A stretch of 64,000 bases of DNA from Rhizobacter sp. Root1221. GTDB lineage: Bacteria > Pseudomonadota > Gammaproteobacteria > Burkholderiales > Burkholderiaceae_C. Location of the stretch: NCBI RefSeq assembly GCF_001425785.1, contig NZ_LMDI01000001.1:439751-503750 (forward strand), read 5' to 3'. Position numbers and translations under genes: made by a program. The notes below the pieces were generated by a model. It was not told the DNA's origin. It saw only the letters and a list, made by a program, of their open reading frames with translations, and made no database searches. Shown piece by piece: positions 16,785 to 26,200 of the stretch (position 1 is its first letter; each line of letters opens with the position of its first letter).

Positions 16785-18083
16785 TCAGGCGCCCGACAGG
16801 GCCTGGTCCAGGTCGGCCAGCAGGTCGTCGATGTGCTCGATGCCCACTGACAGCCGCACGGTGTCCACGCCCACGCCGGCCTTGTCCAGCTCCTCGGGGC
16901 TCAGTTGGCGGTGGGTGGTGGAGGCGGGGTGCGTTGCCAGCGACTTGGCGTCGCCGATGTTGACCAGGCGCGTGAAGAGTTTCAGCGCGTCGAGGAATCG
17001 CGCGCCGGCTTCGCGGCCCTGTCCCGGCGCACTCTTGACGCCGAAGGTGAGCAGGCCCGAGGCCTTGCCCGAGAGGTACTTGCGCACGAGGCCGTGGTCC
17101 GGGTGGCCCTCGAGGCCAGCGTAGTTCACCCACGCCACCTTCGGGTGTTTCGACAGGTGCTGTGCCACGCGGGTCGCGTTGTCGCTGATGCGGTCCATGC
17201 GGAGCGACAGCGTCTCGATGCCCTGCAGGATCAGGAACGAGTTGAACGGCGAGATGGCGGCGCCGGTATTGCGCAGCGGCACGACCCGCGCGCGGCCGAT
17301 GTACGCGGCCGGGCCGAGGGCCTCGGTGTAGACCACGCCGTGGTAGCTGGGGTCGGGTTCGTTCAGGCGCTTGAAGCGGGCCTTGTGCTGTGCCCACGGG
17401 AACTTGCCCGAATCGACGATGGCGCCGCCCACGCTGGTGCCGTGGCCGCCGAGGTACTTGGTCAGTGAATGCACCACGATGTCGGCGCCGTGTTCGATGG
17501 GCCGGCTCAGGTAGGGGGAGGGCACGGTGTTGTCGACGATCAGTGGCACACCGTGCCGGTGGGCGATCTCGGCAATGCGGGCGATGTCGGTCACGTTGCC
17601 CTGCGGGTTGCCGAGCGATTCCACGAAGATGGCCTTCGTGCGCTCGTTGATGAGCGGCTCGAACGACGCCGGGTCGCGGTGGTTCGCGAACTGCGTGGTG
17701 ATGCCGTACTGCGGCAGCGTGTGGGCGAAGAGGTTGTAGGTGCCGCCGTACAGCGCGCTGGACGACACGATGTTGTCGCCGGCCTCGGCGATGGTGAGGA
17801 TCGCGTACGTCACCGCCGCCTGGCCCGATGCCAGTGCCAGCGCACCGATGCCCCCTTCGAGCGCGGCGAGGCGCTGCTCCAGCACGTCGGTGGTCGGATT
17901 CATGATGCGCGTGTAGATGTTCCCCGGCACCTTGAGGTCGAACAGGTCCGCGCCATGCTGGGCGCTGTCGAACGCGTAGGCCACCGTCTGGTACAGCGGC
18001 ACGGCGACGGCTTTTGTCGTGGGGTCGGGCTGGTAGCCGGCGTGCACGGACAAGGTCTCGAAGCGCCAGGAAGCTTGGGTCAT
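16785..18083 (-). CDS. metY: O-acetylhomoserine sulfhydrylase
   Basis: 432 residues from ATG 18083, with GGAG 7 nt upstream. PLP-dependent Cys/Met metabolism enzyme that makes homocysteine from O-acetylhomoserine and sulfide in the cytoplasm. Motifs: SGQAAVTYA (cofactor phosphate region), [13 protein letters not shown], and the Schiff-base lysine in [13 protein letters not shown] (Lys209). The C-terminus has [16 protein letters not shown] and [14 protein letters not shown], both typical of this branch. Length is normal (about 430). It is divergent from ssuE and lies in front of the ruined sulfonate transporter, making a sulfur-assimilation neighbourhood. O-succinyl substrate use cannot be fully excluded from sequence alone. 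Confidence 0.92.
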   Translation of the reverse strand: MTQASWRFETLSVHAGYQPDPTTKAVAVPLYQTVAYAFDSAQHGADLFDLKVPGNIYTRIMNPTTDVLEQRLAALEGGIGALALASGQAAVTYAILTIAEAGDNIVSSSALYGGTYNLFAHTLPQYGITTQFANHRDPASFEPLINERTKAIFVESLGNPQGNVTDIARIAEIAHRHGVPLIVDNTVPSPYLSRPIEHGADIVVHSLTKYLGGHGTSVGGAIVDSGKFPWAQHKARFKRLNEPDPSYHGVVYTEALGPAAYIGRARVVPLRNTGAAISPFNSFLILQGIETLSLRMDRISDNATRVAQHLSKHPKVAWVNYAGLEGHPDHGLVRKYLSGKASGLLTFGVKSAPGQGREAGARFLDALKLFTRLVNIGDAKSLATHPASTTHRQLSPEELDKAGVGVDTVRLSVGIEHIDDLLADLDQALSGA

Positions 18084-18235
18084 GGGGAGTCTCCGCAGTG
18101 GATGAAGCCGCGAGGCTAAGCAGCGCGGGCACCCGAGGGAAATGCACATTTGCAATAACGAAAGGCGTTCTTCTTCGTTCCGCGAGCAACGGGCCGTCCG
18201 TATCGTCACGGCTTTCCATACCGGTCTCGCGTTCC

Positions 18236-18877
18236 ATGAAAATCGTCGGCATCCTGGGCAGCCCCTCTGTTTCTTCCCGGTCCGGGACCCTGCTTCAACA
18301 CGCCCAGGCGGCTTTGCAGGACGTGGCCTCGAGCCTGCACACGATCTCCGTGCGCGAATTGCCCGCCGAAGCGCTGCTGCATGCGCAGTTCGACCACCCG
18401 CTCATTCGCCAGGCACTGCACGAGGTGCACGAGGCCCAGGTGGTGCTGGTGTCGACCCCCATCTACAAGGCGGCGTACAGCGGCCTCCTGAAGGCATTCC
18501 TCGACTTGCTGCCGCAAGACGGCCTGCGCGACAAGACCATCGTGCCGCTGGCCACCGGCGGCAGCATCGCCCACCTGCTGGCCCTCGACTACGCGCTGAA
18601 GCCCGTGCTGTCGGCACTTGGCGCCCGCGACATCCTCGACCCGGTGTTCGCCACCGACCCGCAGATCCCGAAACACGACACCGAGGGCTACCGCCTGCTG
18701 CCCGAGGTGCAGGAGCGCCTGGGCCGCACGCTGCAGACGGTCGTGGCGCGCAACGATGAGTTCCTGCGCCAGGAAGACGCGGCGCGCGAGCGCGAGGCCC
18801 TGCTGTCGAGGCTGCAGGTCTCGTCACACGACGACACCACCCGGTGGGCGTCGAGCGACGTGCGCTGGTCCACCTGA
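18236..18877 (+). CDS. ssuE: NADPH-dependent FMN reductase, SsuE type
   Basis: 213 residues from ATG 18236 (MKIVGILGSPS). Flavodoxin-like fold with the FMN phosphate loop GILGSPSVSSRSGTLL and the subfamily block STPIYKAAYSGLLKAFLDLL. SsuE supplies FMNH2 to the alkanesulfonate monooxygenase SsuD, releasing sulfite from organosulfonates. The C-terminal 35 residues (RNDEFLRQEDAAREREALLS onward) are a charged helical extension. It heads a short plus-strand group with ssuF. SsuD and an intact Ssu transporter are not in the window, so electrons would have to serve an unlinked monooxygenase. The ribosome site is weak. Confidence 0.85.
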   Translation: MKIVGILGSPSVSSRSGTLLQHAQAALQDVASSLHTISVRELPAEALLHAQFDHPLIRQALHEVHEAQVVLVSTPIYKAAYSGLLKAFLDLLPQDGLRDKTIVPLATGGSIAHLLALDYALKPVLSALGARDILDPVFATDPQIPKHDTEGYRLLPEVQERLGRTLQTVVARNDEFLRQEDAAREREALLSRLQVSSHDDTTRWASSDVRWST

Positions 18878-18921
18878 AACCCATTCCCCCTGTCCCCTCG
18901 TTCGCCTCCTCCGGAGAAATC

Positions 18922-19140
18922 ATGAGCATCACCGCCATCAACGTTCGCAATCAGTTCCGCGGCAAGGTCAAGGAAATCATCGAGGGCCCGGTGGTCTCCG
19001 AGATCGACGTCGAGACGCCGTCGGGCCTCGTGGTCACGTCAGTCATCACCACACGTTCCGTCAAGGAACTGGGGCTGAAGCCGGGGCGCGACGTGGTCGC
19101 GCTGGTGAAGTCCACTGAAGTGTCCATCGCGACGCTCTGA
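18922..19140 (+). CDS. ssuF: TOBE/Mop-domain molybdopterin-binding-like protein, SsuF type
   Basis: 72 residues, ATG 18922 with GGAG 6 nt upstream. A single Mop/TOBE domain: INVRNQFRGKVKEIIEGPVV, then SEIDVETPSGLVVTSVIT and the closing VALVKSTEVSIATL. One-domain proteins like this bind molybdate or related oxyanions as oligomers, and in Pseudomonas ssuEADCBF the last gene encodes such a protein. Its position 44 bp behind ssuE supports that assignment, though the part it plays in sulfonate use is not settled. A generic molbindin role is the alternative. Confidence 0.82.
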   Translation: MSITAINVRNQFRGKVKEIIEGPVVSEIDVETPSGLVVTSVITTRSVKELGLKPGRDVVALVKSTEVSIATL

Positions 19141-19156
19141 CCCGGAGGGCGGCACC

Positions 19157-19747
19157 ATGAGCTTCAAGGGCGATCCCGTGCGGGTGCTGGTGGTGCCCGG
19201 CCTGCACGACAGCGGGCACGGCCATTGGCAGACCTGGCTCGAAGGGCACTTCCGGACGTCCACGCGCGTGCGCCAGGACGACTGGGCGGTCGCTGACCTG
19301 GCGCGTTGGGCGGACCGCATCGATGTGACGATCGCCCGCCACCCGGGCGCCCGCTGGGTGGCCGCCGCCCACAGCTTCGGCTGCCTCGCGCTCGCACGCT
19401 ACCTGGCCCACGGCGGGCAGGGCATCCACGCGGCGCTGATGGTGGCGCCCGCCGACCCCGAGAAGTTCGCGGCCGGTCCCTTCCTTCCCCATGCGCGGCT
19501 GCCCATCCCAGCGGCATTGCTCGCGAGTGAAAACGACCCGTGGATGCGCCTCGACAGCGCCCGGGCCTGGGCCCGCATCTGGGGCGCGCAGTTCATCAAC
19601 CTCGGGGCCGTGGGCCACATCAACACCGAGTCGGGCTTCGGTCCGCTGCCGCAGGCCAAGACACTGGTGGAACTGATGATCCAGCGTGTGGAGCGCAGCC
19701 GGCGCCCGGTGCGCGCGCACCCGTTGGAGTTCTCGTTCGCGATCTGA
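19157..19747 (+). CDS. RBBP9/YdeN-family alpha/beta hydrolase
   Basis: 196 residues. Begins with the family signature VVPGLHDSGHGHWQTWLE. The nucleophile elbow is AAHSFGC (Ser73, with Ala-His in place of the usual Gly), the acid lies in ASENDPWM and the base in VGHINTESGFG, so the triad is complete. Cytosolic serine hydrolases of this type have poorly defined natural substrates. It follows ssuF by 16 bp and is likely co-transcribed. No signal peptide. Confidence 0.85.
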   Translation: MSFKGDPVRVLVVPGLHDSGHGHWQTWLEGHFRTSTRVRQDDWAVADLARWADRIDVTIARHPGARWVAAAHSFGCLALARYLAHGGQGIHAALMVAPADPEKFAAGPFLPHARLPIPAALLASENDPWMRLDSARAWARIWGAQFINLGAVGHINTESGFGPLPQAKTLVELMIQRVERSRRPVRAHPLEFSFAI

Positions 19748-19781
19748 CGGGGCAGACCGGAACCGTGACACACTCGCCGCC

Positions 19782-20765
19782 ATGAAACTCCTGTCGGCGG
19801 CGATGGTGTGCGTCTCGGTGGTCGCGGGTTGCGCCCAGGCGCCACCGTCGCGCGACGTGCTGGGCATCGACTTCGTGCGGCTGCCTGCCGGCGAGTTCGT
19901 GATGGGCAGCGACGAAGCGCCCGCTGCGCTGGCGGCAGCGTACCCAGGGCTGGAACCGCAGCGCCTGGCCGGGCTGGCCGACGAGGCACCGGTTCACACG
20001 GTGCGCATCTCCCAGCCCTTCGAGATGAGCCGCCACGAGGTCACCGTGGGCCAGTTCCGCGCGTTCCTCGAACGTTCGGGTCACGTGCCCGAATCGGTGG
20101 CCGATGGCACCGGTGGCTACGGCTACAACCCGGTCTACGACCCTGCCACCAGCGCGCGCGGCGATGCGTTCGAGGGGCGGCTGCCCGTCTACTCGTGGCG
20201 CAACCCCGGGTTCCCGCAGGGCGATGACCACCCCGTGGTCAACGTGACCTGGAACGATGCCCAGGCGCTCGCACGCTGGCTGTCCGCCACCGAAGGCCGC
20301 CACTACCGGCTGCCCACCGAAGCGGAATGGGAGTACGCCTGCCGCGCCGGCGGGCGAGGGCGGTACCAGCATGGCGACGACCCGGCGGGTCTTGTCAGCG
20401 AAGGCAACACCTTCGACGCGGACGCCGCGGTGAACTGGCCTCGCTGGCAGGACCGTGCGCTGGCCGGTCACGACGGGTTCCCGTTCACCGCGCCGGTGGG
20501 CCGTTTCAAGCCCAACGCGTTCGGCCTCTTCGACATGCACGGCAACGTGTGGGAATGGGTCTCCGACTGGTACGGGGAAGACTACTACCGCACCTCGCCT
20601 GCCACCGATCCGGCCGGACCGGCAGACGGCAACGTGAAGGTGCGCCGGGGTGGGTCCTGGCACACCTGGCCGCTCTATGCGCGGTGTTCGTTCCGCAACT
20701 GGAACACGCCGGAGACACGCTACACCCTCGTCGGGATCCGCCTGGTGCGCGACGCTGCACGCTGA
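19782..20765 (+). CDS. Lipoprotein with formylglycine-generating-enzyme (FGE/SUMF1)-like domain
   Basis: 327 residues from ATG 19782. The lipobox VVAGC (Cys17) follows a short signal peptide, so the protein is membrane-anchored in the periplasm. The rest is one FGE-sulfatase fold: VRLPAGEFVMGSDE, FEMSRHEVTVGQFRAFL, HPVVNVTWNDAQALARWLSA, YRLPTEAEWEYACRAGG, LFDMHGNVWEWVSDWYGEDY and VRRGGSWHTWPLYARCSFRN. The family includes true FGE, which needs a cysteine pair at the end. Here only one candidate Cys (ARCSFRN) is seen, so sulfatase activation is doubtful and a sugar- or protein-binding or other enzymatic role is more likely. No sulfatase gene is near. Confidence 0.85.
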   Translation: MKLLSAAMVCVSVVAGCAQAPPSRDVLGIDFVRLPAGEFVMGSDEAPAALAAAYPGLEPQRLAGLADEAPVHTVRISQPFEMSRHEVTVGQFRAFLERSGHVPESVADGTGGYGYNPVYDPATSARGDAFEGRLPVYSWRNPGFPQGDDHPVVNVTWNDAQALARWLSATEGRHYRLPTEAEWEYACRAGGRGRYQHGDDPAGLVSEGNTFDADAAVNWPRWQDRALAGHDGFPFTAPVGRFKPNAFGLFDMHGNVWEWVSDWYGEDYYRTSPATDPAGPADGNVKVRRGGSWHTWPLYARCSFRNWNTPETRYTLVGIRLVRDAAR

Positions 20766-20980
20766 ACGGCCGGTCACACTCGGAGACATTCCTGTCGGAT
20801 CGTGGCAGGTGCGCGCTGGTGCAGCGAAAAGTGTCACATGGGCCGGGAGGTGTTGGCGGGCTTCGGGCAGCCCAGATGCCCGGTGGATGCGACGGAAGTC
20901 TCGAATGGTTCGCCCGAAGGGCCAGTTGACGTTACCGGGCTCGGAAGTTGCGGCGTGGAGTCCAGTCCTCCGGAATTGCC

Positions 20981-22102
20981 ATGCGCCTGCCTGCCGCCCT
21001 GACCCGAATTTGCGCCACCGCCCTGGCGGCCATGGCGCTGCTGTCGGTCGCCGGGTGCTCCACCGCTTCTCTTGCGTTCTCCGCGGTCGGCATTGCCACC
21101 GACACGAGCATCTCCTGGGAGATCGCCAAGCACCTCCACGCGAAGTACACCGAGGGCGACCCCGTCTATTGCTTCCGCATGAACAGCGTCGAGAAGGCGC
21201 TGACCCCCCGCTGCGGGTCGTTTTCCAAGGGCAGCATTCGCGCCGAGGACATCCGCCAGAACGAACTGCAGGGCTGCCCCGTCACCATCGCCGCGCGCAA
21301 CCCCGTGCTGTGGCCGGTGCTGCCCGAGCTGCTGAACAAGGGCGCCCAGCCCGAATCCTGTGGCGTGCCGCCGCTGGTGGCTCTGGCGGCCAGCCACCCG
21401 TGCCCCGACTTCAAGGCCGCGTCGCCAGAATCCCTGAAGGCGATCGCGTGGCTCGCCGAGGCCGACGCCCGCTCGATCCGCCACGACGTGGTTCGCATGT
21501 TGAGCTGCCCGAATGCCCGCCAGGTGGGCCTCGATCGCGTGCTCGACACGTGGCTCGACAGCGGCGCCTTCCAGCGCGATGTGGTCGGTTTCGGCGTGCT
21601 CGGCGCTTTGCACCCCGACTACTTGCAGTCGCCGTTCGCCCGCAAGCTTGAATCCCAGGGGCACACCGCCCAGGCGTCGCTCGGCCCGTTCGAGGGACGC
21701 CAGCCGGCCGGTTTCGAAGCGGCGCTGCGTGCCGGCCACCAGGGCGCGCTCCAGTGGTGGTTCAACCGGGCGCCCCAACTGGCCAACCGCGTCCCGCCGA
21801 CGCAGGGCAACCAGCTCGCCTGGTCGCCGCTCGCCCGAGTCCTGCAAGCCGACTTCATGACTGACCCGTCGCGGCAGAAGGACACGATCGCATTCCTGCT
21901 GGACCGCGGCGCCGATCCCTGGAAACCCATGCCGGGTGGTGCGTACACTTCGGTGGTCCAGTACGCCCGCTTCCTGCAGAGCCCCCACGTGGCGTTGCTC
22001 AATGCACCGGTCGTCGACACCCCCGCGACGCCACGGCGCCTGCTGGCCAAGACCGGTGAAAGTGCACCCGTCGGCGACCTTGCTGCCAACCAGGGGCATT
22101 GA
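20981..22102 (+). CDS. Lipoprotein of unknown function with possible ankyrin-like repeats
   Basis: 373 residues from ATG 20981. Signal peptide with lipobox SVAGC. No known domain is recognised. The body is helical, and the C-terminal half has repeat-like pieces (AGHQGALQWWFNRAPQLANR, TIAFLLDRGADPW) that look like degenerate ankyrin motifs. Several cysteines (YCFRMN, PRCGSF, QGCPVT, SCGVPP, HPCPDF, LSCPNA) could form disulfides in the periplasm. The 215 bp upstream hold no gene. Located between the FGE-like lipoprotein and the diguanylate cyclase. No operon evidence beyond shared strand. Confidence 0.7.
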   Translation: MRLPAALTRICATALAAMALLSVAGCSTASLAFSAVGIATDTSISWEIAKHLHAKYTEGDPVYCFRMNSVEKALTPRCGSFSKGSIRAEDIRQNELQGCPVTIAARNPVLWPVLPELLNKGAQPESCGVPPLVALAASHPCPDFKAASPESLKAIAWLAEADARSIRHDVVRMLSCPNARQVGLDRVLDTWLDSGAFQRDVVGFGVLGALHPDYLQSPFARKLESQGHTAQASLGPFEGRQPAGFEAALRAGHQGALQWWFNRAPQLANRVPPTQGNQLAWSPLARVLQADFMTDPSRQKDTIAFLLDRGADPWKPMPGGAYTSVVQYARFLQSPHVALLNAPVVDTPATPRRLLAKTGESAPVGDLAANQGH

Positions 22103-22168
22103 CGCCGCGACACCGCTAGGGTCCACTCAGGCGGAGCGAGCCGTTCAGGCTCCTCGAACCTTCCGCCC

Positions 22169-23239
22169 ATGCCGTCCGTCACACCTGTCCCGCTAGAAAC
22201 TGGCGCCGCTGTCCCGGGGGCCGCGCGGGGGGCGGTTCCTGCGGCGCTGCCGCCCAACGAACCGGCCCGCCTGGCGGCCCTGAGCCGCTACGGGGTGCTC
22301 GACACCCCGGCAGAGCAGGCCTTCGACGACATCACCAACATCGCCGCCGCGTTGTGCAACGCGCCCATCGCGCTGATCTCGCTGATCGACAAGGACCGCC
22401 AGTGGTTCAAGTCGAACGTCGGCATGGCGGGTACGGCCGAAACTGAACGCAGTGTGGCGTTCTGTGCCCACGCGATCCTGCAGCCGGACGGCATCCTGGA
22501 GGTGCCCGATGCGCTCGACGATCCGCGGTTCGCCACCAACCCCCTGGTGCTCGGCGAGTCCAACATCCGTTTCTATGCCGGGGCGCCGCTGGTCTCCCCG
22601 GACGGCCTGCCCCTCGGCACGTTGTGCGTGATGGACCGGGTGCCGCGGCACCTCTCCGAGCGGGAGCACAATGCGCTCGCCTCGCTTGCCCGGCAGGTTG
22701 TGGCCCAGCTGGAACTTCGGCACCTGGTGGCGGACCTGAGCTTGCAAAGCACCACGGACGTGCTGACCGGCGCCTGGAATCGCCGTGCCTTCGACCAACG
22801 CCTGGCAGCGGAGTGGAATCGCCACACCCGCGCCCAGTCGCCCCTCGGACTCCTGATGATTGACGTAGACCATTTCAAGCAATTCAATGACCGCCACGGC
22901 CACCAGGCCGGGGACGTGGCCCTGGCGCAGGTTGTGCGCGTGGCGCAGCAGCCGCTGCGCAGCATCGACTTCCTCGCACGTTTCGGTGGCGAGGAACTGG
23001 TGGTGATCCTGCCTGATGCCGAACTGTCCGGGGCCATGGAAGCAGCCGAGCGCGTGCGTGCCGCCGTGGAAAACGCCCAGTGGCCGGTGGATCGGCTCAC
23101 GGTGAGCGTGGGCGCGACGTCTGAACGGCCGGCCGCCGGTGGCGACCCCCACTCGCTGGTGGCACGCGCCGACCGCGCGCTGTACCAGGCCAAGGCGTCC
23201 GGCCGCAACCGGGTCCAAGCGTTCGAGCGTTGGATTTGA
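22169..23239 (+). CDS. GAF-GGDEF diguanylate cyclase
   Basis: 356 residues. The N-terminus has a GAF domain (about 40-195): LSRYGVLDTPAEQAFDDITN, ISLIDKDRQWFKSNVGM, FCAHAILQ and FYAGAPLVSPDGLPLGTLCV. The GGDEF domain (about 205-350) holds DVLTGAWNRRAFDQRL, IDVDHFKQFND and the active-site loop RFGGEELVVILPD (GGEEL at 273-277), so it should make c-di-GMP. No RxxD inhibitory site is seen just before the loop. No membrane segment, so it is a soluble sensor. Its stop overlaps the start of the large NRPS-like gene, which suggests the two are translated from one message. Confidence 0.93.
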   Translation: MPSVTPVPLETGAAVPGAARGAVPAALPPNEPARLAALSRYGVLDTPAEQAFDDITNIAAALCNAPIALISLIDKDRQWFKSNVGMAGTAETERSVAFCAHAILQPDGILEVPDALDDPRFATNPLVLGESNIRFYAGAPLVSPDGLPLGTLCVMDRVPRHLSEREHNALASLARQVVAQLELRHLVADLSLQSTTDVLTGAWNRRAFDQRLAAEWNRHTRAQSPLGLLMIDVDHFKQFNDRHGHQAGDVALAQVVRVAQQPLRSIDFLARFGGEELVVILPDAELSGAMEAAERVRAAVENAQWPVDRLTVSVGATSERPAAGGDPHSLVARADRALYQAKASGRNRVQAFERWI

Positions 23240-26200
23240 GCGCCGCCGTCCTGCCCGCGCAAGCGGGGGTGCTGGCCGGCCCGACCCGGCCCGATCTGCT
23301 TCGCCACGAGATCCTCGCCGACGTGTTCGAGGCCACGGCGTTGCGCCGGCCGGATCACGCGGCGCTGGTGTTCGACGGCCGCGCCGTCACCTACCGCGAA
23401 CTCGACGACCTGGCCAACCGCGCCTGCGCCCGGCTGATCGAGGCCGGCGTGCGGCCTGGGCACATCGTGGGCCTGTGGCTTCCGCGTGGCATCGACCTGC
23501 TCACGATGCAGCTGGCCATCGCCAAGACCGGCGCCGCGTGGTTGCCGTCGGATGCCGACAACCCGGTGGACCGCATCGCCGTGTGCCTGGACGATGCCGA
23601 CGCCGTGGGCATCGTCACCGACGCGGCGTCGGCTGGGCGCCTGTCGGCGCTGGGCCGCCCGGTGTGGACGGCCGAGGCGCTGCGCGACCCCGCGCCTGCG
23701 CCCCCCCTCCGCCGCGACGGCGCACGCCCCGACCACCCCGCGTACGTGATCTACACGTCGGGCTCCACCGGCAAGCCGAAGGGCATCGTCGTGCAGCAGG
23801 GCAGCATCTGCCATTTCCTGCGCAGCGAAAACGCCGTGCTCGGCATCCGCGAGGACGATCGCGTGTACCAGGGCTTTTCGGTCGCCTTCGACATGTCGTT
23901 CGAGGAGATCTGGATCAGCTACCTGGTGGGCGCCACGCTGTGGCTGTCCACCAAGTCCCTCGCGGCCGACCCCGAGGCGCTGCCGCTCGCGCTGGCCGAT
24001 GCGCAGGTCACCGTGCTGCACGCGGTGCCCACGCTGCTGGCCCTGTTCAACGTGGACGTCCCCCACCTGCGGCTCATCAACCTCGGCGGCGAGATGTGCC
24101 CCGAGTCGCTGGTGACCCGTTGGGCCCGGCCGGGCCGCCAGGTGTTCAACACCTATGGGCCCACTGAAGCCACGGTCTCGGCCAGCTTGGCGGAACTGCG
24201 CCCGGGCGAGCCCGTCACCATCGGCACGCCACTGCCGAACTACGGCCTCCTCGTGATCGCCACCGACGTTGAAGCGGGCCTGCGGCTGCTGCCAGCGGGC
24301 GAGACCGGCGAACTCTGCATCTTCGGTCCCGGGGTGGCCGCGGGTTACCTCGGCCGGCCCGACCTCACGGCCCAGAAGTTCCTGGACAATCCCTGGGCCG
24401 AGACACCGGCGGACGGCCGCCTGTACCGAACCGGCGACCTGGCCCGCATCGACGAACACGGCCAGATGCAGTGCCTCGGCCGGGCCGACGACCAGGTGAA
24501 GATCCGCGGCTTTCGCGTGGAACTGGGCGAAATCGAGGCGGCCCTGGCCGCGCTGCCCGGCATCGGCACCACGGCCGTGCTGCTGCGCAAGGACGACGGG
24601 GTCGACCAGCTGGTGGCGTTCCTGGTGGCCGAGGCCGGTGGGGCGCCCGAAGACGCCGCGCTGCGCGCGTCGCTCGGCACCCGGCTGCCGCCCTACATGG
24701 TGCCCACGCGCTTCGAACGCCTCGGCGAGATGCCCCGGCTCACGTCGGGCAAGATCGACCGCAACGCCTTGAAGGCCCGGCCGCTCGCGGCCGTGGCACC
24801 CGCCGAAGGCTCCGACCCGCCCGAGACCCCGCTGGAAGCGGTGATGTTCCCGGCGCTCGAGAAGCTGTTCCCGGGGCAGGCCATCCGCCGCAACGCCGAT
24901 TTCTTCTCCGACCTGGGCGGCCATTCGCTTTTTGCCGCGCGGCTCGCGTCCGCGCTGCGTACCGATCCGCGCTACGCCCATGCCACGGTGCGCGACATCT
25001 ACACCCACCGCACCGTGGGTGACATCGCCGCGGCACTCGAGGCGGCGGCCAGCGCACCCACCGACGACGTGGCACCGTGGACACCCCCCTCGGCCTGGCG
25101 GCGCTGGCGCTGTGGCTTCTTCCAGGCGCTGGCAGTGCCGCCGCTGCTCACCATCCGCATGGGGCAGTGGCTCGCGCCGTTCTTCACCTACCACTTCCAC
25201 ACGGGTAGCCCCGGCGACTCGGTGCCCTACGCGGTGGCCATGTCGGTGCTGGTGTTCCTGTTCGCCACCGTGCTCGAGTTCGCGATCGCCATCGCGGGCA
25301 AGTGGCTCGTGGCGGGCCGGTTGCAAGCCGGCACGTACCCGTTGTGGGGGTTCGTGTATTACCGCTGGTGGTTGACCGACCGGCTGGTCGAAGCGGCTCC
25401 CACGTACCTGATCCATGGTTCGTCGCTGCACGCCTGGTGGTTGCGCGCGCTGGGCGCCCGTGTGGGTGACGACGCCACCATCGGTTCCATCACGCTGCGT
25501 TCGCCCGACCTGCTCACCGTGGGTGACCGGGTCAGTGTCGGCAACGCCGTGAACTTCGAGAATGCGAGGGTAGTGCAGGGCCAGTTCATCCTCGGCGCCA
25601 TCGAACTCGGTGCCGACGCCCATGTGGGCTCCTACGCGGTGCTCGAAGGGGATACCTCGCTCGGCGAGTGGGCCCACCTGGACGCCCAGTCGGCCCTGCG
25701 TTCCGGCGAGGGGGTGCCTTCGCGGCGCCTGTTCACCGGTTCGCCGGCCCGCGACGCAGGGGCGTTCGACCCGGCGTCGCTGCGGCCGCGCCCGCCGGTG
25801 TCGGCACGGCGCCAGATGGCCGAGGCCGCGTTTTTCGTGTTCGGTGCGCTGCTGATCGCCACGCTCTTTTTCATGCCGGTGTTCCCCACGTTCATGTTGA
25901 TCGACTTGCTGGACGACGCGGAACTGTTCCCGCGGCTGTCGTCGCTGTTCTCCGGGTTGCCACTGCTGAAGTACTTCGTGCTCGCGCTGCCCGCCAGCGC
26001 CGTGATGATCGTGCTGACGGCCTTGCTGTCAGCGGGCATCCGCTGGTCGGTGCTGCCGCGCATGCGCACCGGCAGCTGGCCGGTGCACAGCAACGTCTAC
26101 TGCGGCAAGTGGCTGGTCAACCAGATCCAGGAGTCGAGCCTGCAGGTGCTGCACGGCATCTATGCCACCGTGTATGCGCCATCGTGGTATCGCCTGCTCG

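Noticed and set aside
22573..25677. 1034-codon open frame on the minus strand opposite the GGDEF and NRPS genes
   Set aside because: It spans the antisense of two genes with full domain motifs on the other strand and shows no motifs of its own.
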